From: Bordetella hinzii LMG 13501
Lineage (GTDB): Bacteria > Pseudomonadota > Gammaproteobacteria > Burkholderiales > Burkholderiaceae_B
NCBI RefSeq assembly: GCF_001548475.1
Contig: NZ_LRUJ01000029.1
Coordinates: 1-64,000, forward strand
Length of the DNA: 64,000 bases
Direction: 5' to 3'
Both the position numbers and the translations under genes were made by a program. A model generated the notes under the pieces. It made no database searches and had not been told where the DNA came from. It saw only the letters and a program-made list of their open reading frames with translations. Below, piece by piece: positions 20,637 through 29,173 of the stretch. Position 1 is the first letter of the stretch; each line of letters opens with the position of its first letter.

Positions 20637-22262
20637 GTGACCGCCCATCTTTCCGCCGCATGGCCTGTCCCGGTGAGCGTGGCACCGGATGCTCTGGCAG
20701 AGATACAGGCCGAGTTTTCCCGAGAATGGCTGCGCATTTGCGATGAGGCCCAGCGCGGCATATTGTCCGCCCCGGCCGACAAGCGCTTTGCCAGTCCGGC
20801 CTGGCTGGCCGACAAGCGCCATCTGCTGATGGCCCATGCCTACCTGCTGTCTGCCCGGGTGCTGCATCGCATGGTCGAGGCCGCCCAGGTGAGCGAGCAG
20901 CTGCGCAGCCGGCTGCGTTTTTCCATCATGCAATGGGTCGATGCGCTGTCGCCCGCCAATTTCCTGGCCTTCAACCCGGACGCCCAGCAATCCATCGTCG
21001 AGACGGCCGGCCGCGCCTTGAATGCAGGCCTGGCCAATCTGATGGCCGACCTGCGCAAGGGTCGCATCACCCAGACCGACGAGAGCCAGTTCGAGATCGG
21101 CCGCAATGTGGCGGTCACGCCCGGCGAGGTGGTCTACGAAAACCGCCTCATGCAGCTGATCCAGTATGCGCCCCAGACCGACAAGGTCTACGAGCGGCCG
21201 CTGGTGGTGGTGCCGCCCAATATCAACAAGTACTACATCCTGGACCTGCAGCCCGAGAACTCCTTCGTGCGCCATGCGGTGCAGGCGGGCCATACGGTTT
21301 TCATCGTTTCCTGGCGCAATCCGCTGTCTTCCGACCGCGATGGCGTGGACACCGCCACCTGGAGCGATTATCTCGACGAGGCCGTGCTCAAGGCGCTGTC
21401 GGTGGCCTCGGACATCACGGGCCAGGAGCAGGTCAACGGCCTGGGCTTTTGCGTGGGCGGCACAATGCTGGCCGCGGCGCTGGCGCTGGCCGATGCGCGC
21501 GGCGAAAAGCCCGTGGCCGCGCTGACGCTGCTGACCTCGCTGCTGGACTTCCATGACACCGGCGTGCTCAAGGTCTTCGTCGACGAGGGCCATGCGCTGC
21601 TGCGCGACCACCAGCTCGGACAGGGCGGGCTGATGTCCGCGCGCGATCTGGCCACCACCTTTTCCTTCCTGCGCCCCAACGAGCTGGTCTGGAACTACGT
21701 GGTCGCCAACTATCTCAAGGGCCAGACGCCGCCGGCGTTCGACCTGCTGTTCTGGAACGCCGACAGCACCAACCTGCCCGGTCCATTCTTCTCCTGGTAT
21801 TTCCGCAATACCTATCTCGAGAACAACCTCAAGGTGCCGGGCGTGGCCCAGGCGGCCGGCACGCCGCTCGACCTGAGCCGCCTGAGCATGCCGGCCTATA
21901 TCTATGGTTCGCGCGAGGATCACATCGTGCCCTGGCAATCGGCCTATGCGAGCACGCAGCTGCTGCGCGGCCCCATGCGCTTCGTGCTGGGGGCGTCGGG
22001 CCATATCGCCGGGGTCGTCAATCCGCCCGCCAAGAAGCGCCGCAGCTTCTGGGCGGACGAGTCGGGCGCGGCCCTGCCAGGCGATCCCAATGCCTGGCTG
22101 GCGCGCGCCGTGGAGCATCCCGGCAGCTGGTGGCCCGATTGGACACAGTGGCTGGCCGGACACGCAGGCAAGCAAGTAGCCGCTCGCCGCAAACTGGGCA
22201 GCAAAAAGTACGCGCCCATAGAACCGGCACCCGGCAGGTACGTCAAAGTCAGGGCGGTCTGA
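20637..22262 (+). CDS. phaC: Class I poly(3-hydroxyalkanoate) synthase
   Basis: PhaC polymerises (R)-3-hydroxybutyryl-CoA into the storage polyester PHB on granule surfaces. The 541-residue product has the long PhaC N-terminal domain and an alpha/beta hydrolase core. The lipase-like box is GFCVGGT with nucleophile Cys272, the Asp lies in YGSREDHIVPW and the His in GASGHIAGV. The GTG start at 20637 has AAGG upstream. phaB follows after 49 bp with its own strong ribosome site, then phaR. No beta-ketothiolase (phaA) is in the window. An FNR-type palindrome upstream suggests oxygen-responsive control. Confidence 0.95.
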   Translation: MTAHLSAAWPVPVSVAPDALAEIQAEFSREWLRICDEAQRGILSAPADKRFASPAWLADKRHLLMAHAYLLSARVLHRMVEAAQVSEQLRSRLRFSIMQWVDALSPANFLAFNPDAQQSIVETAGRALNAGLANLMADLRKGRITQTDESQFEIGRNVAVTPGEVVYENRLMQLIQYAPQTDKVYERPLVVVPPNINKYYILDLQPENSFVRHAVQAGHTVFIVSWRNPLSSDRDGVDTATWSDYLDEAVLKALSVASDITGQEQVNGLGFCVGGTMLAAALALADARGEKPVAALTLLTSLLDFHDTGVLKVFVDEGHALLRDHQLGQGGLMSARDLATTFSFLRPNELVWNYVVANYLKGQTPPAFDLLFWNADSTNLPGPFFSWYFRNTYLENNLKVPGVAQAAGTPLDLSRLSMPAYIYGSREDHIVPWQSAYASTQLLRGPMRFVLGASGHIAGVVNPPAKKRRSFWADESGAALPGDPNAWLARAVEHPGSWWPDWTQWLAGHAGKQVAARRKLGSKKYAPIEPAPGRYVKVRAV

Positions 22263-22311
22263 AGACTGTCTATTTCATTCAAAGCTTGCGTCGAAACAGG
22301 AGGAAGTCAAT

Positions 22312-23049
22312 ATGAGCGGAAAACTGGCATACGTGACCGGCGGCATGGGCGGCATCGGAACCGCCATCTGCCAGCGCCTGGCCAAGGATGGCTTCCGTGT
22401 GGTGGCGGGCTGCGGGCCCAGCCGCAACTACCAGCAATGGCTGGATGAACAAGCCGCCCAGGGTTTCACCTTCCATGCCTCGGTGGGCAATGTCTCGGAT
22501 TGGGAGTCCACGGTCCAGGCTTTCAACAAGATCAAGGCCGAGCTGGGCGAGGTGGATGTGCTGGTCAACAACGCCGGCATCACCCGCGACGGTTTGTTCC
22601 GCAAGATGACGGTCGACGATTGGCGCGCCGTGATCGATACCAACCTGAACAGCCTGTTCAACGTCACCAAGCAGGTCATCGACGCCATGGTCGATCGCCA
22701 GTGGGGGCGCATCATCAATATCAGTTCGGTCAACGGCCAGAAGGGGCAGTTCGGCCAGACCAACTACTCCACCGCCAAGGCCGGTATCCACGGCTTTTCC
22801 ATGGCGTTGGCCCAGGAGGTCGCCAGCAAGGGGGTCACGGTCAACACCATTTCTCCGGGCTATATCGGCACGGACATGGTGCGCGCCATCCGCCCCGACG
22901 TGCTGGAGAAGATCGTCGCCACCATTCCGGTGCGCCGCCTGGGCACGCCCGAGGAAATCGCCTCGATGTGTTCGTGGCTGGCCTCGGATGAATCGGGCTT
23001 CGCCACGGGCGCGGATTTCTCGCTCAATGGCGGTTTGCACATGGGTTGA
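22312..23049 (+). CDS. phaB: Acetoacetyl-CoA reductase
   Basis: NADPH-dependent short-chain dehydrogenase that makes (R)-3-hydroxybutyryl-CoA for PhaC. The 245-residue product has the cofactor motif GGMGGIG near residue 10, the NNAGITRDG strand, the catalytic Ser region (IINISSVNGQKGQFGQ) and Y-x3-K in NYSTAKAG. It matches PhaB proteins rather than FabG, with residues typical of acetoacetyl-CoA binding. The ribosome site AGGAGG is excellent. It lies between phaC and phaR. Confidence 0.94.
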   Translation: MSGKLAYVTGGMGGIGTAICQRLAKDGFRVVAGCGPSRNYQQWLDEQAAQGFTFHASVGNVSDWESTVQAFNKIKAELGEVDVLVNNAGITRDGLFRKMTVDDWRAVIDTNLNSLFNVTKQVIDAMVDRQWGRIINISSVNGQKGQFGQTNYSTAKAGIHGFSMALAQEVASKGVTVNTISPGYIGTDMVRAIRPDVLEKIVATIPVRRLGTPEEIASMCSWLASDESGFATGADFSLNGGLHMG

Positions 23050-23073
23050 TACCCGTTGGAGGGGCCGGGCAGG

Positions 23074-23103
23074 CTGACGCCTGTCCGGCAAAGCACGTAA
23101 AAT
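23074..23103 (+). promoter_or_regulatory. Possible phaR promoter
   Basis: CTGACG (23074-23079) and TAAAAT (23098-23103), 18 bp apart, resemble sigma-70 elements upstream of phaR and suggest it is expressed separately from phaCB. A perfect inverted repeat GAGATC-TCCC-GATCTC (23118-23133) lies between this promoter and the start codon and could be an operator. Confidence 0.4.
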
Positions 23104-23143
23104 CGTTGAGAATTAAAGAGATCTCCCGATCTCGGGGACAGCC

Positions 23144-23704
23144 ATGACGCAAGCTCAATCCGACGCCCCCCAGCGTCTGATCAAGAAATATCCGAACCGC
23201 CGCTTGTACGACACGCAGACCAGCACCTACATCACGCTGGCCGACGTCAAGCAACTGGTGCTCGCCAACGAAGACTTCCAGGTGGTCGACGCCAAGAGCG
23301 GCGAGGACCTCACGCGCAGCATCCTGCTGCAGATCATCCTCGAAGAGGAAAGCGGCGGCATGCCGATGTTCTCCTCGACCATGCTGTCGCAGATCATCCG
23401 CTTCTATGGGCACGCCATGCAGGGCATCATGGGTTCCTACCTGGAGAAGAACATCCAGGCCTTCATGGAGATCCAGCAGCGCATGGCCGAACAGTCCAAG
23501 GGCTTGTACGGCAGCCAGTTCGGTCCGGAAGCCTGGACGCAGTTCATGAATGTGCAGACGCCCATGCTGCAGAAAATGATGAACAACTACATCGACCAGA
23601 GCAAGAATCTGTTCGTGCAGATGCAGGACCAGATGCAGGACCAGACGCGGGCCATGTTCGCCAACTTTCCGTTCCCGCCAGGGCAGGGCGGCGGACGCAA
23701 ATAA
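23144..23704 (+). CDS. phaR: Polyhydroxyalkanoate synthesis regulator PhaR
   Basis: PhaR is a repressor that binds DNA and nascent PHB granules and controls phasin genes. The 186-residue product has the conserved N-terminal PHB/PHA accumulation DNA-binding domain (LIKKYPNRRLYDTQTSTYI). Two regulator domains (around FSSTMLSQIIRFYG) and a Met/Gln-rich C-terminal tail (MQDQMQDQTRAM) follow. It comes 94 bp after phaB with a plausible promoter and operator of its own, and ends at a strong terminator. Autoregulation is known for the family and only inferred here. Confidence 0.94.
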   Translation: MTQAQSDAPQRLIKKYPNRRLYDTQTSTYITLADVKQLVLANEDFQVVDAKSGEDLTRSILLQIILEEESGGMPMFSSTMLSQIIRFYGHAMQGIMGSYLEKNIQAFMEIQQRMAEQSKGLYGSQFGPEAWTQFMNVQTPMLQKMMNNYIDQSKNLFVQMQDQMQDQTRAMFANFPFPPGQGGGRK

Positions 23705-23725
23705 GCGCCTCTGAAAGCGGTCTGA

Positions 23726-23761
23726 AAGACGGCGTCCCATCGGGCGCCGTCTTGCTTTTTT
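23726..23761 (+). terminator. Rho-independent terminator after phaR
   Basis: Stem AAGACGGCG (23726-23734) pairs with CGCCGTCTT (23745-23753), followed by GC and a T run. It ends the pha locus and separates it from ftrA. Confidence 0.88.
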
Positions 23762-23875
23762 GTGGGCCTGATACGGGATTAATTAAGGTCGCTGTCAGCT
23801 TGTTGCCGCTACATTAATGAAAACAGTTCTTGTTTGTGTTTTGTGCAAGCTGATACTTTCCCGAGGATAAACCCA

Positions 23876-24415
23876 ATGTTGAAAAAAGCCTTCTGGCTGG
23901 CCGTGGCCGCGATGACTGTTTCCGGCGCCGCGATGGCCGCCGAGTATCCGATCGGCAAGCCGGTGGAAAAGGGTGGCATGGAGATCGGCGCGGTTTACCT
24001 GCAGCCCATCGAAATGGATCCTCCGGGCGTGATGCGTCCGGCCAAGGATTCCGACATCCACCTCGAGGCTGATATCCATGCGTTGGCCAACAATCCCACG
24101 GGTTTCCCGGAAGGCGAATGGATGCCTTACCTGGTCGTGAATTTCGAGATCCAGAAGGTCGGCAGCCAGAACGTGCAAAAGGGCCATCTGATGCCCATGG
24201 TGGCCAACGACGGCCCGCATTACGGCGACAACGTCAAGCTGGAGGGCCCGGGCAAGTACAAGCTCAAGTACACCATCCAGCCGCCGACGGCCGACAAAAT
24301 GTCGCACTTCGGCCGCCACGTTGACAAGGAAACCGGCGTGGGCCCGTGGTTCGAGCCCTTCGAACTCGAATATGAATTCGTCTATGCCGGCACCGGCAAG
24401 AAGGGCGGGTACTGA
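23876..24415 (+). CDS. ftrA: Periplasmic iron-binding protein FtrA (P19 family)
   Basis: A 179-residue P19/Tp34-type periplasmic protein that binds iron and copper and hands Fe to the FtrC permease. The signal peptide is MLKKAFWLAVAAM to AMAA. The mature region has Glu/Met/His ligands such as GMEIGAVYLQPIEMDPPG, DIHLEADIHA and QKGHLMPMVANDGPHYG. The ATG at 23876 has GAGG about 10 nt upstream; a start further up would bury the signal. First gene of a four-gene ftrABCD operon known in Bordetella for ferrous iron use at acidic pH. I could not find a convincing Fur box in the 170 bp upstream. Confidence 0.94.
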   Translation: MLKKAFWLAVAAMTVSGAAMAAEYPIGKPVEKGGMEIGAVYLQPIEMDPPGVMRPAKDSDIHLEADIHALANNPTGFPEGEWMPYLVVNFEIQKVGSQNVQKGHLMPMVANDGPHYGDNVKLEGPGKYKLKYTIQPPTADKMSHFGRHVDKETGVGPWFEPFELEYEFVYAGTGKKGGY

Positions 24416-24417
24416 TC

Positions 24418-24750
24418 GTGCGAGGCCTGTGGGCGTTTTTGCTGGCCCTGATGCTTTGGGCGCCCGCGCATGCGGACGAGATGCCGACTTTTACGCTCAC
24501 CTTCAAGCCTGACGGCACGTTCGAGCCGGCCAGGCTGGAAGTGCCGGCCGGCCGTTTCAAGATCGAACTGATCAACGAGAGCAATGAGCCGGTGGAGTTC
24601 GAATCGATTCCGCTGCGCAAGGAAAAGGTGTTGGGCCCCGGCGTGAAGTCGTTTGTGGTCATCACGATCTCGCGGCCCGGCGAATATCCCTTTTTCGATG
24701 ATTTTCACCAGAACGTGAAGGGCACGCTGGTGGTCAAGCCCAAGGAATAA
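24418..24750 (+). CDS. ftrB: Cupredoxin-like protein FtrB
   Basis: A 110-residue secreted cupredoxin-fold protein, thought to oxidise ferrous iron for the FTR1-type permease. The signal peptide covers about the first 20 residues (ending HADE). The mature part contains LEVPAGRFKIELINESNEPVEF and ends FDDFHQNVKGTLVVKPKE. The start is GTG at 24418, 2 bp after the ftrA stop, implying translational coupling. The classic type I copper Cys is absent, as in other FtrB/EfeO-type cupredoxins, so copper binding if any differs from blue copper proteins. Confidence 0.9.
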   Translation: MRGLWAFLLALMLWAPAHADEMPTFTLTFKPDGTFEPARLEVPAGRFKIELINESNEPVEFESIPLRKEKVLGPGVKSFVVITISRPGEYPFFDDFHQNVKGTLVVKPKE

Positions 24751-24760
24751 CCGGGCCCTT

Positions 24761-25603
24761 ATGGAACAGGTCGCATTCATCGTCTGGCGCGAAAGCGTCG
24801 AAGCCCTCCTCGTGGTGGGCATTCTCTATTCATGGCTGCGCGCGACGCCCGAGGGCCGGCGCGGCCTGCCTTATCTGTGGGGCGGTGTCGCCGCGGGCCT
24901 GGGCCTGGCGCTGATGCTGGCCCTGGTGCTGCTGGGCGTGTCCGAGTGGCTGAGCGACACCGGGCAGGAGTGGTTCCAGGCGGGCATGTCCCTGTTGGCC
25001 TGCGTGCTGGTCGTGCAGATGGTGGTCTGGATGAAGCGCCACGGCCGCACCCTCAAGCGCGAGCTCGAAGGCGGGGCGCGGCAGTCCGTCGCCAATGACA
25101 ATTGGTGGGGCCTGCTGGTCCTGGTGATGATCGCGGTGGCCCGCGAAGGCAGCGAGACCGTGGTGTTTCTCTATGGCACGGTTGCGGCGGCCCAGGACGG
25201 CGGCAGCCCCGTCATGCTGGCCCTGGCCGGGGTGGGCGGTTTCCTGGTGGCGCTGCTGACCTTCTGGCTGCTGCAATTGGGCGGCAAGCTGATCACGTGG
25301 CGGCGGTTTTTCCGCATCACCGAAGTCCTGCTGCTGCTGTTGGCCGGTTCGCTCCTGGTGGGCGGCCTGGACCACCTGATCTCGCTGGACGTGCTGCCCA
25401 CCATCGTCGATCCGGTGTGGGATAGCGCCTGGCTGCTCGATGACAGCAGCGGCCTGGGCAAGATCCTGGCGGATTTCGCGGGTTATCGGGCCTATCCGGC
25501 ATTGATTTCAGTGCTGGTCTGGCTGGCTTACTGGTTGGTGGTGTGGTTGCTTCTGCGCCGCACCGATGCGCAGGCCCAGGCTGCGCAAGTGACGGCACGC
25601 TGA
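24761..25603 (+). CDS. ftrC: Ferrous iron permease FtrC (FTR1 family)
   Basis: Inner-membrane permease of the FTR1/EfeU family, 280 residues with about seven helices. Two REXXE-type iron-binding motifs are visible: WRESVEALLVVG in helix 1 and VAREGSETVVFLYG in helix 4. The gene lies 10 bp after ftrB and 27 bp before ftrD. It takes iron released or oxidised by FtrA and FtrB into the cytoplasm. Family and context agree strongly. Confidence 0.94.
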   Translation: MEQVAFIVWRESVEALLVVGILYSWLRATPEGRRGLPYLWGGVAAGLGLALMLALVLLGVSEWLSDTGQEWFQAGMSLLACVLVVQMVVWMKRHGRTLKRELEGGARQSVANDNWWGLLVLVMIAVAREGSETVVFLYGTVAAAQDGGSPVMLALAGVGGFLVALLTFWLLQLGGKLITWRRFFRITEVLLLLLAGSLLVGGLDHLISLDVLPTIVDPVWDSAWLLDDSSGLGKILADFAGYRAYPALISVLVWLAYWLVVWLLLRRTDAQAQAAQVTAR

Positions 25604-25630
25604 GACAAAGGCGGCCGACGAGGTTTAGCA

Positions 25631-27007
25631 ATGGGTTCTGCGCTCGGGCGGGCTACCGCCCGCTTTGCTGATTTTCTTCGCGATCATGCCCCGCTGTTGC
25701 GCAAGCTGCAGTGGGGCATCGTCGCGATATACGCTTTTCTCCTGATCGTGCCGGTGTTCCTGCCCTTGCCGGGCAATACGGCGTCGGTCTTCAACAACCT
25801 GACCGTGCTGGCGCAGTTCGCCTTCTGGGGCATCTGGTGGCCTTTTGTGCTGGTGTCCATGCCCATCATGGGGCGCGCCTGGTGCGGCTGGTTCTGCCCG
25901 GAAGGCATGCTCACCGAATGGGCCAGCGAACGCGGCCAGGGGCGCGCCATTCCGAAATGGATGCGCTGGGGCGGCTGGCCTTTCGTGGCCTTCGCGCTGA
26001 CCACCGTCTATGGCCAGCTGGTCAGCGTCTACCAGTATCCGCTGGCCGTGCTGGCGGTTCTGGGCGGCTCCACCGTGGCGGCCATGATCGTCGGCTATCG
26101 CTACGGCCACAGCAAGCGGGTCTGGTGCAAATACCTCTGCCCGGTCAATGGGGTGTTCAACCTGCTGGCCAAGCTGGCCCCCTGGCACTACAAGGTCGAT
26201 GAACAGGCCTGGCGCCACCCCGTGATCCGCATCGAGCCGGTCAACTGCGCGCCGCTGGTGCCCCTGCGCCACATGAAAGGCGCGGGCGACTGCCATATGT
26301 GCGGCCGTTGCAGCGGCTACCGCGGCGCGATCGCGCTTACGCCGCGCTCGCCCGAGCAAGAAATCGTCAACGTCGCCCACGGCGATGGCTGGCAGACGGC
26401 CTTGATCTGTTTCGGCCTCATGGGCGTGGCCATAGGCGCCTTTCTCTGGAGCGCCAGCCCCTGGTTCGTGGCCTTCAAGCAATGGGCGGCGACCTGGCTG
26501 GTCGAGCGCGACATCACCTGGCCGCTGATCGACAGCGCACCCTGGTTTATCTTGACGCACTATCCCGAGGTCAATGACAGCTTCTCCTGGCTGGACGGCG
26601 CCGGCATCCTGGCCTTCGTGGCGGGGGCCACGGTCTGTGTGGGCGGGGCGGCGTTTGCCGGCCTGTGGCTGGCCGATCGCGTCAGTCCCCAGGCCCAAGC
26701 CACCGGGCTGGCCGGCGTGCACAAGCTGGCGCAGGCCCTTATCCCCTCGGCCGGCGTCGGCGTCTTCCTGGGCCTGTCGGCCACCACGGTGACGTTGCTG
26801 CAGCACGAAGGTGTGCGCACCGGGTGGGTGGCGCCACTGCGGTTCACGCTGCTGGCCCTGGCCGTGCTCTGGACCCTGCGCCTGGCCTGGCGCGTGCTGG
26901 GCCAGCGCCCCGCGGGGCTGGCGCGCCGTGTCATGTCATGGCTGTTGGTGGCAGCGGGCCTGGCGCCGTTCTGCCTGGCCTGGTGGCTGTTCTTCGCCGC
27001 CTGGTGA
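25631..27007 (+). CDS. ftrD: Polyferredoxin-like membrane protein FtrD
   Basis: A 458-residue NapH/CcoG-like membrane protein with iron-sulphur motifs, proposed to take electrons from the iron-uptake reaction. Cys motifs include CGWFCPEGM near residue 85, CKYLCPVNG near 168 and CHMCGRCSGYRG near 220, with several membrane helices before and after. Last gene of ftrABCD. The electron-sink role is a family hypothesis. Confidence 0.92.
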   Translation: MGSALGRATARFADFLRDHAPLLRKLQWGIVAIYAFLLIVPVFLPLPGNTASVFNNLTVLAQFAFWGIWWPFVLVSMPIMGRAWCGWFCPEGMLTEWASERGQGRAIPKWMRWGGWPFVAFALTTVYGQLVSVYQYPLAVLAVLGGSTVAAMIVGYRYGHSKRVWCKYLCPVNGVFNLLAKLAPWHYKVDEQAWRHPVIRIEPVNCAPLVPLRHMKGAGDCHMCGRCSGYRGAIALTPRSPEQEIVNVAHGDGWQTALICFGLMGVAIGAFLWSASPWFVAFKQWAATWLVERDITWPLIDSAPWFILTHYPEVNDSFSWLDGAGILAFVAGATVCVGGAAFAGLWLADRVSPQAQATGLAGVHKLAQALIPSAGVGVFLGLSATTVTLLQHEGVRTGWVAPLRFTLLALAVLWTLRLAWRVLGQRPAGLARRVMSWLLVAAGLAPFCLAWWLFFAAW

Positions 27008-27100
27008 AAATCATGCGCGGCTGTATCTGTCGCGCGGGGGCGGGCAGCCGCTATATTGGGGCTTTCCCCTTGAGGGGAGGTCCCTTGCAGCGCTGCCGCC

Positions 27101-27970
27101 ATGCCTGATTTCCGTTATCGCCTCGTCAATGTGTTCGCCGAATCCTTTTTCGGCGGCAACCCGCTTTGCGTATTTGAAGATGCCCGCGGCATGCCCGTGG
27201 ACGTCATGCGCGATCTGGCCTTGCAATTCAATCTTTCCGAGACAACGTTTGTGCTGGAGCGCCCCGAGCCGGGCGTGGCCGATGTGCGCATCATGACGCC
27301 CACGCACGAAATGGCGTTTGCCGGTCATCCCTCCCTGGGCACGGCCCATGTGCTGCGCGACCTGGGCCTGGCGATCCAGGATACGGTCACCTTGTCGCTG
27401 GCCGCCGGGCGCGTGCCGGTTCGCGCCCAGGGCGATGTCTGGACCCTGGTGGCGCCTTCGGCCCAGGCGCCGCGCCTGCGGCCCGCCGAAGCCAGCCGGG
27501 CCGAGGTGGCGGCCTTCCTCGGCTTGTCGACCGAGGATCTGGCCGGCGATCCGGTCTGGGTGGATACGGGTATCGAGCAATGTGTCGTGCCCTTGGCCTC
27601 GCCGCAGGCCGTCAAGCGGGCCACGCCCCATGATGCCCAGCGCTGGGGCCAGAGCCGCGATGGGCGGCGGGTGCTCTATGCCTTTGCCTTCGAGGGGCAG
27701 CGGCGCGAGGGCCGCGAAGTGGTGTGCGCGCGCTATTTCAGCGCCCGCGGCGCCGGAGTGGTCGAGGACCCCGGCACGGGCTCGGCTTGCGCCAATCTCG
27801 GCGGCTGGCTGCTGACGCAGGGCCGCGATATTCCAGGCGGCGTGCTGGTGGAGCAGGGCGATCTGGTGCGCCGTCCTTGCCGTCTGTTTCTCGATGTGGA
27901 CGCCGGCCAGCGGATCCGGGTCGGCGGGCGGGTGATCACCGTGGGCGAGGGCGTGGTCCGCCTGCCCTGA
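27101..27970 (+). CDS. PhzF-family isomerase/epimerase
   Basis: A 289-residue member of the PhzF / diaminopimelate epimerase-like fold. Features are FGGNPLCVFEDA at the start, MAFAGHPSLGTAHVL, and the C-terminal GVVEDPGTGSACANLGGWLL that forms the second half of the active site. Most PhzF homologues outside phenazine clusters have no assigned reaction, and no phenazine genes are present here. It starts 93 bp after ftrD and may be read through from that operon. Product name is by family only. Confidence 0.88.
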   Translation: MPDFRYRLVNVFAESFFGGNPLCVFEDARGMPVDVMRDLALQFNLSETTFVLERPEPGVADVRIMTPTHEMAFAGHPSLGTAHVLRDLGLAIQDTVTLSLAAGRVPVRAQGDVWTLVAPSAQAPRLRPAEASRAEVAAFLGLSTEDLAGDPVWVDTGIEQCVVPLASPQAVKRATPHDAQRWGQSRDGRRVLYAFAFEGQRREGREVVCARYFSARGAGVVEDPGTGSACANLGGWLLTQGRDIPGGVLVEQGDLVRRPCRLFLDVDAGQRIRVGGRVITVGEGVVRLP

Positions 27971-27982
27971 GGCGCGCGCCAT

Positions 27983-28010
27983 AAAAAACCCGGGCTGTGT
28001 GCAGCCCGGG
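27983..28010 (-). terminator. Terminator for the BON-domain gene
   Basis: Stem CCCGGGCTG (27989-27997) pairs with CAGCCCGGG (28002-28010). On the minus strand it is followed by T6, so it terminates the BON gene, and it sits between convergent genes. Confidence 0.82.
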
Positions 28011-28047
28011 AAATCCGGCGATCAATCATGCGACTGATGCGCGGCGC

Positions 28048-28380
28048 TTACTTGGCCTTGGCGGGGTCGACCTTCACGTTGTTGTTGACCTGCTTGACGC
28101 CTTCCACGCCTCGGGTCACCACGGCGGCCTTGTCGGCCTGGGCGGCCGTGCCCACCGTGCCGGTGAGGGTGACCACGCCGTTATTGGTTTCCACCGCCAC
28201 ATCCAGCGCGCTCAGGTCCTTGTCGGCGACCAGGGCGGCCTTGACCTTGCCCGTGATGGCGGTGTCGCTGGCGTACTCACCCACCGACTGCTTGGGCTTG
28301 CCGTCGGCGGCATGGGCCAAGGTGGCGAAGGCCGCGGTCGTGCCCAGGGCGATGGCGGCGAACAGTTGACGAGTTTTCAT
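28048..28380 (-). CDS. BON-domain periplasmic protein (OsmY-like)
   Basis: A 110-residue secreted protein: signal peptide to LAHAADGK, then one BON domain (ITGKVKAALVADKDLSALDV, then NNGVVTLTGTVGT and VKQVNNNVKV). BON proteins bind membranes and are induced by osmotic or envelope stress. It lies with DUF1328 and CsbD genes on the same strand, a common stress-response grouping. A single BON domain contrasts with two in OsmY. Confidence 0.86.
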   Translation of the reverse strand: MKTRQLFAAIALGTTAAFATLAHAADGKPKQSVGEYASDTAITGKVKAALVADKDLSALDVAVETNNGVVTLTGTVGTAAQADKAAVVTRGVEGVKQVNNNVKVDPAKAK

Positions 28381-28457
28381 GGTCGTTCTCCCTATGGTTG
28401 TGTTGCTCGGGGACGCTCAATCTTTAGCGCCGCGGCTTGGGGCCGCATATCCGGGTG

Positions 28458-28622
28458 CTATTTCTTTCTTAGTGTGCCGCTGAGGATGGAAAGCAGCGCG
28501 AGCACCAGGAAGACAAAGAACAGGATCTTGGCGATACCGGCGGCGCCGGCGGCGATGCCGCCGAAGCCCAGTACCGCGGCGATGATGGCGATCACGAAGA
28601 AAACAGCCGCGTAGTACAGCAT
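28458..28622 (-). CDS. DUF1328 small membrane protein (YtjA-like)
   Basis: A 54-residue protein made almost entirely of two hydrophobic helices ([19 protein letters not shown], then [19 protein letters not shown]) with a Gly/Ala-rich turn and a basic end (LRKK). This is the DUF1328/YtjA pattern. The ribosome site GAGGAGAAT lies 8 nt before the ATG at 28622. It sits between the BON and CsbD genes. Function unknown; homologues are often stress induced. Confidence 0.85.
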   Translation of the reverse strand: MLYYAAVFFVIAIIAAVLGFGGIAAGAAGIAKILFFVFLVLALLSILSGTLRKK

Positions 28623-28669
28623 GATGATTCTCCTCGCAGGGTTGAGGCTGGCCGCGGAAGGCAGTCAGC

Positions 28670-28870
28670 TCAGCGGTTTTTGTCGAAGAACTCGCGGACT
28701 TCCTTTTGCGCTTCTTCGCGCGTCTTGCCGTAGCGTTCCTGGATCAGGCCCGCCAGGCGTTCCGCGTTGCCCTCGGTGCGGGTGAGCTCGTCGTCGGTGA
28801 GTTCGCCCCAGGCCGCTTTGGCCTTGCCGCTCAATTGCTTCCACTTGCCCGCAATGATGTCGTTGTTCAT
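28670..28870 (-). CDS. CsbD-family stress protein
   Basis: A 66-residue hydrophilic, charged CsbD-like protein ([20 protein letters not shown], then [20 protein letters not shown]). CsbD proteins are general-stress proteins of unknown mechanism, controlled by sigma-B in Bacillus. Ribosome site GGAGG lies just upstream of the ATG. It leads a group of three small stress genes on the minus strand; gaps of 48 and 77 bp allow one transcript. Confidence 0.9.
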   Translation of the reverse strand: MNNDIIAGKWKQLSGKAKAAWGELTDDELTRTEGNAERLAGLIQERYGKTREEAQKEVREFFDKNR

Positions 28871-29173
28871 CTCGCCTCCTTGCGTTGCTGTTGGGAAGAT
28901 CGCCTGGCCGGGCGATGCTTCCGGGGGTGGCCGATCGGCATGGGTCTACCCTAAAAGCCGGGTGCGCAGGGTGTCAAACCTGGCTGTGGGCGAATGTAAC
29001 GGACACCAAAATGCCCCGGACGGCGGGGTCCGTGGACACGTTTTCAGAGGGTGGGGCGGGGGTGGCGGGCGCGCAAGGCGTCGCAAGCTTCCCCGGGGCG
29101 GGGAGGCCGGGTGAAGTTACATTTCGGACAAGTTTTGACCCGCTTTGAGCCGGCCGGGTAACGAGATGTGGCT
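28871..29173. other. 303-bp intergenic region upstream of csbD-like gene
   Basis: No gene is visible. On the minus strand a perfect TTGACA (28972-28977) is followed 18 bp later by TAGGGT (28948-28953), a possible csbD promoter. An 8-bp element AATGTAAC occurs at 28993-29000 and as its reverse complement at 29116-29123, with partly similar flanks. This may mark a response-regulator binding region. The tail of the cytochrome b561 gene follows. Confidence 0.45.
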
